Of a DNA stretch of 64,000 nucleotides, positions 11,820-23,114 are shown one piece after another. The translations under genes and the position numbers were made by a program. The DNA lies in assembly GCF_963678975.1 (NCBI RefSeq), contig NC_089281.1, positions 10,627,277-10,691,276 of the forward strand. The letters are read 5' to 3'. The notes beneath the pieces were generated by a model. The model was not told the DNA's origin. It saw only the letters and a program-made list of their open reading frames with translations, and made no database searches. This DNA is from Dysidea avara (lineage: Eukaryota; Porifera; Demospongiae; Dictyoceratida; Dysideidae). Within the stretch, counting starts at the first letter, position 1. Each line of letters opens with the position of its first letter.

Positions 11820-12952
11820 GTCCATGAAATGCACATGCTGTATCTAAGAATCCACACACATTTATAGGCTTGTATCAATTATGGCAGCATAATTTTGAAC
11901 GTAACTGGTTAGCGAAAACATTTTGCCAGCATAATAGAAACCATTTTCAAGATTTTTAATTAAAAAATGTTGTGTGAAAGAAACAATGAAAACACTGAAG
12001 ATTGTAATTACAAGTACCTATCAAAAACACTACACTTTACAGAAAAGTCCTGAAATTTTAATAGAGCAATCACTTACTCTAATACAACAGTCAGAAATAC
12101 ACTAATAAAACAGTCAGTCTTCAAGCATAATGTCAGGGGGGTTTCCAGGGGTTTCAGGAAACCCCTTTGGATTTTACACACTACTTGAAACATTAAGAAA
12201 TTGAAACTTCAGGTTTCTAGAATCTATCATGGAAAAGGACACATTGCAAACTTTATCTTAGTTAAATGATAGTTTCTCACACGATAGCAACACTTATAGC
12301 TTATGATTTTGGTGAAAAGATCGAGATACTCTAATAAAGCAGTCAAGCAACATAAACAACTCTAATATAACAGTCACTTGGCTGTAGTGGAAACCCCTTT
12401 TCAAAATTCCTGCGTATGCCCTTGAATGTGATTTTGATAGCACAAGTTTGAAGCATAACAAGTTGAGCATGATTCAGAAAGTATAGCTAATAGGCAGTTT
12501 TTTCAAAGCTTATTGGCTTTTATGAAACTTCAAGTGCATGTACTCAGTGTACAGTTGTACATATACAAAGTGTTCACATGGTTCAACTAAACCAAGGACA
12601 TCATTAATATGTAGTGTGACATATAATCTAAGCAAAGAAAGTTTTCAATAACCTTTATGTCTTTTCTAGATAGTTAAAGACTTGATTATTGGTTACTGAG
12701 TATACGATTTTTAGCAGCTTTTGTTATAAGCCTTGCACCTAAACTCTATATCTTGACCACCACTCATTGATTCTTTAACCCTTCCCTTTGTTTTTTGCTT
12801 AAAATGTAACTAAATGTGCAGCCTCCTCAGTTATACCGACAGAAGTTACAATAATATTGTGTTGGAGATTTTATTTGACAAAAAAAAAACATGTGTTAGA
12901 ACGAAGTGAATGTTTCATAATTCCCAAAGCAATTATTGTACTGTAATATTAG
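11820..12952. other. Gene-free stretch with TAATAGAGCAGTCA-type motifs
   Basis: No reading frame worth reporting. It holds paired copies of the CTCTAATA...CAGTCA motif at 12055-12115 and 12325-12375. Between them is a segment with hAT-like G-rich ends (CAGGGGGGTTTCCAGGGG near 12134 and GAAACCCCTTTTCAAAATTCC near 12388), suggesting a small decayed element whose limits I could not fix. Confidence 0.4.
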
Positions 12953-14319
12953 GGATCATGAAAGTTTGGGATTTTTTGGCCAAAATGTCACCCTAAAACC
13001 AGCTTCACAATACCTTCATGGCATCTTGGCAGTATTGGGGTTAGGTATATGACCAAGCGTAAAGGTGCCCTGAGCACTTCCAAAAAGTTGCTACAAATTT
13101 TTAATTTTTTTTAGTGGCATTTTCTACTGGCTGACTACTTGATTGATCCCTTTAGACAAGCATGGCTAAGGATACACGCTGGATTTTTCACTGTTCAATG
13201 TCACTTCAGCCCGACTGGCACCTTTTGGCATACCGCAGTATGTGCAATGTAAGATGTCAATTCACGTTAGTGCCATGTAGTCAGGTTCACTATGTCAAAA
13301 AATACACTTTCGCTCAAAGTTTATGGAGATTAGCAAACCTATACATTTTTGGAAAGCTTAGAACATGAGGAATCTCAAAATTAATGTTTACATTTGCACA
13401 GATTCCTGCAAGGTCAGCATTTTTTTTAATTTCAAAGTGACAGCTAATAAAATAAGAAAACTCTAATATATCAAGTTAAATTTGACATAAAAGTTTAATA
13501 AATGAACTCAACAAATTCTCTGGTGACATTTTTACACCTCTTTTCATTAGAGGTGAGACATTTAATCACGAACAATTGAAAGTTTTTACAAAGGGAATAG
13601 AAGAACATCTATTATACTGCAATAATTCAGGAATAATTTATAGTGAAAAGAATTAATGAATATTCTGGATTATTTGGAGTATAACTGGTGCAAAGTATAA
13701 CTAGTGCAAAGTATAATATGACTTCAAACCTAAAAAAGCTGAAATTTTAGATACTCTAATAGAGCAGTCGCTTAAAGGCAGTCAACTTTTGAGCCCATTT
13801 TTTTGCTAATGTACTTACGTATGTTTAGCATAATTAGCACTAGATGAATTTTGAAAGAATTTTCATTTTAAAAGTAATTGGAATTAGCTCTCTCCTAAAA
13901 GGGAAGTTTCCTTTTTACATAAACAATGAATTCACCATGATCACCAAGAGCAATTTTATGCACCAGATAGACATGCACCAACAAGTTAAAATTGATACAT
14001 GATCTTGAAAATTAGTATCCACTGTTACCTAACTGTTAACCCAATGTAAATTTCCTTTCTGGTGACAGAATGATTACCATCTTTAAATAATCCAAATATT
14101 GCAATTGTCGATGGAGTGATTCTTATCCAGAAGATGACAAAGATCTAGCCAAGATGCTTTTAATGACAGGCTTACAAGTAACTGCTCCATGCTAAAATGC
14201 TGGTGTTATTGCAATGATTTACCTTGCACAGAACTATGTTTGTGTGGTACAGATGCACAAGTGACGGAGATTTATATATACATACAAGTAGAAGGAAAAA
14301 TGAAAAATTTTAAAGTTGG

Positions 14320-15147
14320 ATTACGATCAAAAAAGTAGAGAAACAAGGGAATTGCTAAAAAGTAGTGAAAGAAGAAAGGTTGCCTATACATCTGCAGATA
14401 TACTAGTGGACAATTAATCCCTATACTTCATTCAGTCTATAATTAATGACTGAATTAGGGATTAAATGTCCACTGCAGCATATAGGTAACATCTCTTGTT
14501 CACTACTGTATAGACTGAAATATAGGGATTAAATGTAGGACTAACATAATTATGACTGGTGAACTTGCACATATACTGCATCAAAGGAAGAAGGGCACTT
14601 GGAAAACTATACACCTGGACACATGTCCCAACTATCAATTATGTAGCAAAAAGGGAGGTAGCTTTCATTTTCAGCTATGCTTTTCACGTTACACAGCGTT
14701 GCAAACAAAGAACAGCGTGAGAAGTGTCTCCACTATCAATCATATTGCTATGGAAAATACCGGCGATAAGCTAACACAGCCACAGTTAAGCTGTATCACG
14801 TTATGTAGCGTAAATTGACACCTTGCATTGTCAGTGAAGAGAACTGGAACACAAAGGAGGACAAAGGCAAGCCCATGATGCATGTATTGTACATCTACAG
14901 TTGGCAAAATCAAGCCAATATGTCAAATTATGCTTGGCTGTCAGTCAGTCAGCGTAAAATTCTGTTGAATAGAAAAATTTTAAAATGCTATAGAAATTTT
15001 GTTGGAAGAGTTTGGGGTTAGTCTAAAGACATTTTTGAGCTTGACTATGTCTAGCCAATGTTGCAAAGCTGTCATGAAGGGAAATTGAGACTGGTTTTAG
15101 GGGGTGATATTTTGAACTAGAAAAGCTCAATTCTGCATGATCCCTAA
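14320..15147 (+). repeat. Composite repeat family A, copy 3, inside the foldback element
   Basis: The order of blocks matches copy 1: GTAGAGAAACAAGGG, hairpin with GGACAATTAATCCC, TTATGACTGGTGAAC, exon-like segment with GGACAAAGGCAAGCCC (the GT of the donor-like site is here GC), TTATGCTTGGCTGTCAGTC, then GACTGGTTTTAGGGGG and an end at GCATGATCCCTA. It lies near the centre of the 13282-16420 foldback. Confidence 0.6.
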
Positions 15148-15219
15148 TATATATATATAGTACTATCGTACTGTATAATACATCAAAAATGACAACAGTG
15201 ACAGTGCTGATCATTGTTA

Positions 15220-15289
15220 GGTTCATATCTTTGAATTAACTGTAATAGACATAAGGTTCATATCTTTGAATTAACTGTAATAGATATAA
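15220..15289. repeat. Tandem duplication of a 35-bp unit
   Basis: The unit beginning GGTTCATATCTTTGAATTAA occurs twice in direct succession, with only one clear difference near its 3' end. It looks like a recent small duplication in the loop of the foldback element. Confidence 0.8.
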
Positions 15290-16787
15290 ATACATGTATA
15301 TGTACATACGTACATAGCCGTGATGTCTTTATACATAGCTGTACTCTACATCTCAATGTTAATAATTCACTTATTCACTTTGTTTCATGCAATAACTATT
15401 TGCCAAATAAATTGCTTTTAAGTTACTTAGCATTTTAGAAGCTATTAGTGGATTCTATATGGGTGTGAGAACATAGAAATAGTGTTTGTTACAATTCTCT
15501 GTCAATAAGAGGCTGATATATGGAGAAATTTGCACCATATGGACTGCTATTTTCAAACTGCTAATTAACTAACATGTAGGTATCTGTATAAATGTAAGCA
15601 TTGATCTCCATGTTCTAAGCTTTCTAATAATAATTATGTAGGCCCATAAATTTTGAGCAAAGTTATATTTGACATAGTAAACTGTGTCAATGCATGCCAC
15701 CAACTGGTACGTGCAAAAGTGCTCTTGGATCTGGTCAAGGTGAAGTCATAGTTGCCAATTGCTAATTAACAAAGTTCCTTTTAAGAGAGAATATTTTATT
15801 CAAATGACGATTATTCTTTCAAACCTAGTATTAGCTAATCTCCTGAAATTTATGCCTAACATAAGCACACTAGCTAGGAGTTTCATAAAAGTGACTGCTA
15901 CATTAGCAATATGGACTCAAAATTGACTGCTTTATTAGAGTATGTGACTGCTCCATTAGAGTAACTCAATTTTTTCTGGCTTGAACTGTTTCAGTGAAAG
16001 CCAAACTTATACTTTGCTCCAGTTATACAAAGATCTCATTAAATTAATCTGGAATATTCCACAATTCTTTTTGCTTAGAACTATTCTTGATTTATTGCAG
16101 CATAATGGATGCTCTTCTATTCCATTTGTAAAAACTTCTAATTATTCATGATTAACTATCACCTCTACTAAATAGAGATGTAAAAATGTCACCAGAGAAT
16201 TTGTTGAGTTTATTAATGAACTTTTATGTCAAATTAAAATTGATATATCGGGAATTTCTTACTTTATTGGCTGCCATTTTGAAATTTAAAAATGCTGACC
16301 TTGCAGGAATATGTGCAAATGTAAACATTGATTTTCAGATTCCTCATGCTCTAAGCTTTCCAAAAATGTATAGGTTTGCTAATCTCCATAAACTTTGAAC
16401 AAAAGTACATAGTGAACCTGACTAATGTGATGGCTTCCATAAATTTGACAGGAATCGTCCAAATTTTCTGATTGATTGCAGAGGTCCTTTTCCTAGTGTT
16501 TCTTCATTTGTAACATTGTATAACAGGTTGAACATAACTGAAAATGAACCGTAATTTATATTTGGGGCAAACACTCAGGCGAAAACAATAAACCTATACA
16601 CTAGTGGACATTTAATCCCTAATTCAGTCATACTGAAGTAGGGATTAAATGTCTACTGGTATATCTTCAGGTGTAGGCGACCTACTTTTTATTTCTGTAA
16701 TTCCTTAAAATTTTAAATTTTTCCTTATACTTATCATACATGTACATGGACAACTTCATTTTTGAACACTCGGTGTGAAGTATTTGT

Positions 16788-18332
16788 TAGTGTTCCACCG
16801 ATAATCAGATCGGTATTGTATTGGAGCTAATATCGGGCTTTTGGTATTGATTGGTATCAGTTATTTAGGTATTCTGATACCAATTAATAACCACTCGTGC
16901 CAATCATCATCATAGCTAACTATCATCATAAATGCTATGCTAGCAAAACGTGAGGTATAACACGTTGAAAATAGTGTTGAGCAATATTCTAGCATAAAAG
17001 TTGCAGGAATTACTTTGTTAAGGGTGCTCTGTACAGTTCATACAAGACTTCCCAAAACATAGTCTGTTTTGCACTAAAAGAAATATTGTGGTCACTTAAT
17101 TAGTCTGTGACATGTTGACGCATTTTAGTACCTGTAAATTAGGTATCCCATAGCAACAAGCACACGAATTTTGCTATTCTACACCCTATCACTTAAATTA
17201 GAACTACTCCATCATTTTTAATTTTTAATCCAATAGACATGAACTTTTCACACAAGCTACTTTAGTAATTTTGCCAAAGAAGAGCGTTTGCCATTTTGAA
17301 ATAGCAAGTTCAGATGATGAATAAAGTAGAAGTAAAAAAAGGATCTCTGGGACTGTCAACCTGAAAGATAAATATGTGATGATTGAGAAGCTAAAAGACA
17401 AAAATAAAAACGCACAATGGTTTGTGCTGTTTAGCATAGTGTATCATAAAAGTATCAAGGCTCTTATGCATAAACTGTAGGACTAGTTCTAGTATAAAGG
17501 GAAAAACTGTAACTCATGTTCTAAAGCAAATTTAGCAGTTAGGTTTGGACTAAACTGTGTACTAGTGTTAGATTATGTCCAGTAAAAAAGTACAACACAT
17601 TTGCTAAAACCATTTGTAAGTTATAGAACAAATTAAATTTCACGGGAAGCCATATAAGCGGACTGTACAGAGCATCCTTAAACATTGAGCAATGGCTACT
17701 TGCATGAAAAAGATCGAAATACTCTAATGCACCTATCAATGTAATGCCCGACTACCACTAATACGGGCTGAGGGTGGGGAAAGGTCGGGGATGGTGGGGG
17801 AATTGATCGCTAAATTTCCCCAACCTAGTGGGGATTTGTCTTCACTAAAGAAAGAAATTCACTCAGACAGCAAAGGTGTGTGCTTTCAGTTTAGGAAGGA
17901 GTGTCTCGGATGCTAGCTATTATGTTCATACTAGAATCCACTCGAACTAACTCATCACTAGACCAATGCCACACAACCGTACAAATCCCCTCATAGCCCC
18001 AGTATTCCCAGGGTTTGCAGGTTGAGACTTGGTCGGGGTTTGCATTGTCAGTATTTCCCCAGTAGGTGGGGAATTGTAATTTTCAGGGGTGTAAATCTTC
18101 ACCTCCCCCCACCTCAGCCCGTATTAGTGGTAGACGGGGATTACATTGATAGGTGCACAATAGAACAGTCACTGCACAATAAAATATTCTAATAGAGCAG
18201 TCACACATAGCTAACTTGAGAGGTGTGTCAATTGTATGGCAATTATAGGTATCGGTATCTGTATCGGTGAAAATTTACTGCTAGGTATCGGTATCGGATT
18301 GGTAGGTATTTTTCTGTGTTGGTGGAACCCTA
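16788..18332. mobile_element. Probable non-autonomous hAT-type element with TATCGG repeats
   Basis: The left end TAGTGTTCCACCGATAATC and the right end GTTGGTGGAACCCTA are imperfect inverted repeats. Both subterminal regions carry short GTATCGGTATCGG-like runs (about 16820-16885 and 18245-18305), as in many hAT elements. The interior has no transposase; it holds CTCTAATA motifs and the GCACCTATCAATG MITE at 17729-18156. No target duplication was found. Confidence 0.45.
17729..18156. mobile_element. MITE with GCACCTATCAATG ends, copy 1
   Basis: The ends are GCACCTATCAATGTAAT and its complement. The pairing continues inward through CCACTAATACGGGCTGAGG and its complement CCTCAGCCCGTATTAGTGG, giving arms near 45 bp. 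The interior is G-rich with GTGGGG runs. It is inserted in one of the CTCTAATAGAACAGTC motifs: CTCTAAT lies left and ACAATAGAACAGTC right, so the empty site can be read directly. A relative is at 33461-33779. No coding capacity. Confidence 0.7.
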
Positions 18333-18692
18333 ATTTTTGTGTAGCTCACACACATGCAATATTAGAAGCCACAAAGGGATTTGCTTGCCACACAAGTGCA
18401 TGCATGATAGCATGTGAACAGATATGATTATAATATAGTGATAAAGTATCAGAGGTGAACCAGAAAAAGAAAATGTAACTGTTTGAACAGTCGGGTACAT
18501 GAGAGGTACAGAAACTTAAGTTTGTCAAGTAAAGTCATTATTTTGCATTAGAGAGCATGCATGATGATGTCATCCCCTCCTCCTTCAACTTCTGAATCTT
18601 TTAGCTTCTAAACCAGGTTCTACCACTTTTTAGAATGATACTCATAGGCCATAGCCACCATATCATACAGTGTGGTAGTACTGTATAGTAGG

Positions 18693-19080
18693 GATCATGC
18701 AGAACTGGGCTTTTCCAGCCCAAAATGCCACCCTAAAACCAACCTTAATTTTCCTTCATGACAACTTGGCGGTATTGGTTAGGCACAGCCAAGCCCAAAA
18801 TGTCTTCAGATTTACCCCAAACCCTTCCAAAAAGTGTCTATGAAATTTTAAAATTTTTCTATTTAACAGAATTTTATTCTGATGCCTTCAGCCAAGCATA
18901 AATAACTCAGCAATGGATATAGCTACGGGCTTGATTTCTTCACTGTTCGACATTGCTTAGTCCCAAGATGTGCCTTTTCACCAACTGCAGTATGTGCAAT
19001 GCACGCATCATGGACTTTCCTTTGTACGCAGTTCTTTTTGCTGACAACGCAAGGTGTCAAGTTCATTTATTCGCGATAGC
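18693..19080 (-). repeat. Composite repeat family A, copy 4, reversed tail fragment
   Basis: TAGGGATCATGCAGAACTGG, then CCACCCTAAAACCAACC and GATGCCTTCAGCCAAGC, are the complement of the family A 3' part. The hairpin head is missing. Confidence 0.5.
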
Positions 19081-19137
19081 GCATTAGTGCTAATAATTTA
19101 TTTAGTACACGCTGCTGGACTTTCTGTGCTGGCCAGT

Positions 19138-19600
19138 CGTCTGTTTCTCATGTGTTTCTGAATTCAACTGATTGTTCCAGACAATGGGTGGTGGATAAGA
19201 ACTCACTCTTAGCAAAGTAGAACAGGCATGTGCTGATTAGTTGGCACAGTTTAATCGCTTGCGTTTTTAATGCACTGCTTTGCTGTGTAAGTTCTTTGTA
19301 CTAAGGTATTTCATTCTATGAACACTGTTAATTATTTGTTTCTCATGTGTTTGTGTTCAAATGACTGCTACAGACGATGGGTGGATAAGAACTCTTTCTT
19401 AGCAAAGTAGAACAGGCACATGCTGATTAGTCTTGTGTGTCTGAGTTCAACTAACTGTTCCAGATGATGCTGGGGTGGATAAAAACTCATTCTTAGCAAA
19501 GTAGAACAGAGACGTGGTGATTAGTTGGCACCGTTTCGAGCTGCTTGACTGTGTATGTTCTTTGTACTAAGCTATTTCATTCTGTGAACACTGATGTACT
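19138..19600. repeat. Imperfect tandem repeat, unit about 200 bp, nearly three copies
   Basis: The blocks TTCTCATGTGTTTCTG, GGTGGATAAGAACTCA, AGCAAAGTAGAACAGGCA and TTCTTTGTACTAAGGTATTT recur from about 19143, 19340 and 19434, the last copy lacking its first half. No reading frame spans the units. Confidence 0.65.
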
Positions 19601-19639
19601 GGCCTGTATGCCCAGCTTGTTACAATTGAGATTGGTTGC

Positions 19640-19950
19640 TCAGAGCATACACCTGCAACACTGACCAACTTATCTCATACATGCAAGTTACCATTAAACC
19701 ATTGTTTAATCAAGCTTCCAGAATTGCAATATCCTGTTCACACTGACAGAATTTTCAGTGCTCGCTCCTCAGATCTGTGGAATCTGTCAGATCTAATTAA
19801 TTTAACATAATAATTGATGTACGTGTGTGTTTTGTTTCTTTTGTGTGTGTATGTTTGCCTTGCCAGGACTCCAGCTTTAAAGCTTGGTACCCCTAGGTCG
19901 CTTATTTATTTCCTGTGCACTTGTCTTAAACCATAAAAGACGTATAAATC
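19640..19950 (+). mobile_element. Possible LINE 3' end remnant
   Basis: A short frame near 19750-19806 reads RIFSARSSDLWNLSDL before a stop, like the C-terminal end of a CR1/Jockey-type ORF2. It is followed by an untranslated stretch (CTTGCCAGGACTCC, then GGTACCCCTAGGTCG) and a tail of AATCAATTAAATCAATT. A similar 3' tail (TTGCCAGGGCTCC, CTTAATCATTAAGACG) appears at about 35555-35655. Strongly decayed, so uncertain. Confidence 0.3.
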
Positions 19951-20165
19951 AATTAAATCAATTGTTGTAGAATATCAGTACACCAATCTATGTGCAAAAT
20001 TACAGTCTATGTTCAACAAAAAAAAAATTTGATGGCATCTTTGATTGACTTACCATAGCTACATCAAATCATCTTTATGAAACAAACTAATTGCATAGAT
20101 TGATCACCGGTTCTATAAAAAGAACAGAAACAAGTATAAGAAAAATTAGGAATTTTAAACTAGAG

Positions 20166-20509
20166 TAGGGATCAACTAGAATATAGTGCACCAATAAAAA
20201 GTATTGAAACAAGTTTGAGTTGCAATTGGTATATTATGACAGCAAATTACTGTAACACAAAAAGAAGTGACTATCCCTACTGTGCATTTCAATTACGGAA
20301 ACTCCACAGCACAGTAGGGACATTTGCTTCTTTGTGTACGTGTTACAGTAATTTGCTGTCATAATATACCAATTGCAACTCCAACTTGTTTCAATACTTT
20401 TTATTGGTACACTTCTTTTTGTGTTACAGTAATTTGTAGTCATAATATACCAACTCAAGCTTGTTTCAATACCTTTTATTGGTGCACTATATTTTATAGT
20501 TGATCCCTA
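20166..20509. repeat. Hairpin element, family A head type
   Basis: Ends are TAGGGATCAACTAGAATATA and a nearly exact complement closing at AGTTGATCCCTA. Inside, the block GGTATATTATGACAGCAAAT is followed by two inverted copies (near 20350 and 20425), so the right arm is duplicated. GTGACTATCCCTACTGTGC and its partner GCACAGTAGGGAC form the inner stem. The same design, with diverged sequence, is at 51231-51467. Confidence 0.65.
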
Positions 20510-20557
20510 TAAAATTCCTAATTTTTTTCTTATACTTGTAGTGTATAAAGTGTCAAT

Positions 20558-20935
20558 ATGGACCTTATCCGCAATGACGTCATGATTGACAAAATGGCAG
20601 TGTATAGTGTGGGCACTTTGTATGTAATCACTAAAATGAGCTTTGTTTGCGGATTTCACGACATGGAACTATTGGACAATAAAGGTAAAAGGCTAGTTAG
20701 CGTGATGTGGCAATGCAAAAGAGTCCCACCAGACGAAACCAGACTTAAGTTTGCTATTGACGCAAAACTACACGCATTTGCCTTGCAATTATGTATATAT
20801 GCCTCACCTTTCCCCTTGCTGCAGTATGTATACGTTAACATAGCGAATCGCCATCTCTCCCAATATCCTTGTACAAAAGTGTCCACACTATCAGCCGCCA
20901 TTTTGTATTTTGATTTCATTGCGGATAAGGTCCAT
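20558..20935. mobile_element. MITE with ATGGACCTTATCCGCAATGA ends
   Basis: The left end ATGGACCTTATCCGCAATGA has an exact 20-base complement at the right end (closing at 20935). A second inverted block follows inward (AAAATGGCAGTGTATAGTGTG with its diverged partner). A 141-codon open frame starts in the left terminal repeat and runs out of the right one, so I read it as chance and not a gene. The element is 378 bp. Confidence 0.75.
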
Positions 20936-20939
20936 TGTG

Positions 20940-22835
20940 GCAGGGCTATTGCTACAGCTGTCATGTTCTATGATTCTACTTAGCAACATTAGCAAGAATA
21001 CTTGAGAAGCACATGCATTAAGAACCACTTTAAGAAAGCCTATTAGAAACACTTGTGCTTAAAGCTTTGAATATTTAACATTTTTCACCATTGTGCAAAC
21101 CCTTTCCAAGGTGCTCAAAGAAGTGCATTAAACAATTAAAGGTATGTTACTTAATTGCCTAATGTCTGAAAACATACTAAGCAATTAATACAATAGCAAG
21201 CCAGAAAATTTTTTTTATTGTGCATAGGTAAGGCTTCTAATGGAAAAGAAACCAGGTTAAGTGTGTGACATGATATCACTAGAGAAACAGACAAATAAAC
21301 ACAATTAAGTTCACCACCTCTAATGGAACAGAAACCAAACACTTCCTGATGCTGCATATCTTTGTCATAATGTCATGATATCAATTAGAGAACAAAAAGA
21401 ACTGTGTTCATTACATACATGAAACAAAGTACAGTGCATGCATGAAATCTGTGGATCCATGTTATAGGCATAAACTGTAAGCATAAAGTTTCAAAGCTGA
21501 AAAGCTTCATACATTTCATAGATTACTATTCACTCCTCAACTACAAAACTGGTTCTCTGAACTCCTCCATATAATTATTTGCTCATGAGTGCATATTAGA
21601 CTAACACAATGATAATCAAAATGAGCTAGGCTATAGCTGAGATATGCAAACATCAGAATTATTAGCTTATTTGCTGACAAACCCATGCAGCAAATGCAGA
21701 AGTGTACAGTTTAGATAACTATCCCACACAGTCAAAGAAGCTATAGACCTTATTGCAAGGCTCATAATTAATTTTGTGGTACATACTGATTTACAGACCA
21801 TATGTTAACATAATGACATGTGCTAACACAAGGGTTAGATTATTTTCTCAACTGTGAATTTGTTTTACACATTAATGGTGTTTCACCTATATGTACAATA
21901 GGTGCTGAAAGAATTTGTCTGCCATAAAAAAGTATATGAAAAATATGACTTTGTGCAGCTTTCATTTCAAAGTGGACAACTGGTATATCCCTCCTTTATA
22001 TGACAATCATGGCCATGTTTTCTAAACCTCCATTTTGGTATGACAGCTGGGATTGCTATTTTACGATGGAACAGAGGAGTGGCAGTGATCTATTGGCATA
22101 GCACTGGCTCAAGATAATTTTTAAAAAACTGTCAGTTCGAGCTAGAAACTTGACGGACACCAGCAAAAGAGTTAGCCATAAAGAGTCACAAGACCTAAGT
22201 AGTAAATGTAGTAGACTTTGCCTGTCTCATAGTTACATGTACATTCAGTTAGATCCATGCATGGCCACCATCTGTACATATATATATACAGGCATTGTAC
22301 ATTTGCATGGCAAGATACATTGTTAATACCACTATGGCTATTACAGTAACTAAGCAATGAACATGAAAACTACACAACTTTAACATTAATGAGCCAGATA
22401 ATTGTTTGTTATGCACTGGTGAAGCCTCTAATGGAAAAGAAACCAAACACACTCACTGCCTATACCTACCCTGGAAAAACAAACAAGCAAAATTTAATGG
22501 AAACTCTACCTGTGTGTTACTAGACTAGAGGAACAAAGGGAATCCATTAGCAAAGTGAAACCAGAAAAATTAATACTGTATGTACACATATATGGCTTCT
22601 AATGGAAACAGTTGTGAAGCCAGCAATCCAAACATTTGCTTGTATATATCACTTTGAGAAACTGTGGTGTGGAGGTACTAGCATCAACTGTCCACTAGTA
22701 TTAGCAATGTGGTTATAACATAATATCGGTAAAGCAAAGAGGATAGAAGGAAGAAGTTAAGAAATACATTACCATCGAATGCTACCATATGAAACCACAA
22801 AACTTTAAAATGTTAAAGTTCAATCACCACAACTA
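20940..22835. other. Gene-free stretch with dispersed CTAATGGAAAAGAAACCA motif
   Basis: No gene is supported. The only structure seen is a short motif, GGCTTCTAATGGAAAAGAAA and variants, at about 21233, 21316, 22421 and 22593, all in the same orientation, and a TATATA run near 22277. They may be parts of one decayed repeat. Confidence 0.4.
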
Positions 22836-22839
22836 TTAC

Positions 22840-23110
22840 TTCTTATTATTATTTATTATTAATACTTTACAGTGACCAGCACTGAAGGTCTACAGCAACA
22901 TGTGCTGCAGCCTTAGGATTACCAAACCTAATTTCAAGGACTTAATGACTTAGACTTAATGACTTATAGCTGGAAAGGTGTAACAGAAAGGGGCCAAAGT
23001 AAGGAAAAAAATCCCTCCAATCCCAGGATTCGAACTGCAGGTTAGCTTGTGATTGGCATTGGCCAGTTTTCAGGTCAAGCCTCTTTGTTACTTAACACCC
23101 TTTTCATGTG
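22840..23110 (-). mobile_element. tRNA-derived SINE, minus strand
   Basis: Read on the minus strand there is a B-box-like GTTCGAATCC preceded by an A-box-like TGGCCAATGCC at tRNA-like spacing. A body follows (TACTTTGGCCCCTTTCTGTT, then TCCTTGAAATTAGG, CCTAAGGCTGCAG, TTCAGTGCTGGTCACTGTAA) with an AATAAT-rich tail. The same body and tail, plus strand, are at 41470-41645. No coding capacity. Confidence 0.7.
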
Positions 23111-23114
23111 GTCA

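Larger units (their letters stand above)
13282..16420. mobile_element. Large foldback element, arms about 750-850 bp
   Basis: The left arm from CAGGTTCACTATG (13282) to roughly 14030 is the inverted, diverged copy of the right arm from roughly 15600 to CATAGTGAACCTG (16420). Matching blocks include AATTCTCTGGTGACATTTTT and its complement, TTTGCACAGATTCCTGCAAGG and its counterpart near 16305-16325, and the paired TAATAGAGCAGTC motifs at 13752 and 15935-15975. The centre carries a separate forward copy of repeat family A (14320-15147). No target duplication is clear and no transposase is present. Confidence 0.65.
12953..16735 (-). repeat. Composite repeat family A, copy 2, reversed and interrupted
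   Basis: Read in reverse, the family A tail (GGGATCATG, then CACCCTAAAACCAGCTTCAC) is at 12953-13281. The hairpin head is at 16590-16735, holding GGACATTTAATCCCTAATTC and its inverted partner GTAGGGATTAAATGTC. The two halves are split by the foldback element 13282-16420. Confidence 0.55.

Noticed and set aside
20558..20983. 141-codon open frame as a gene
   Set aside because: It begins in one terminal inverted repeat of a MITE and passes through the other; the antisense strand has a similar frame of 102 codons.
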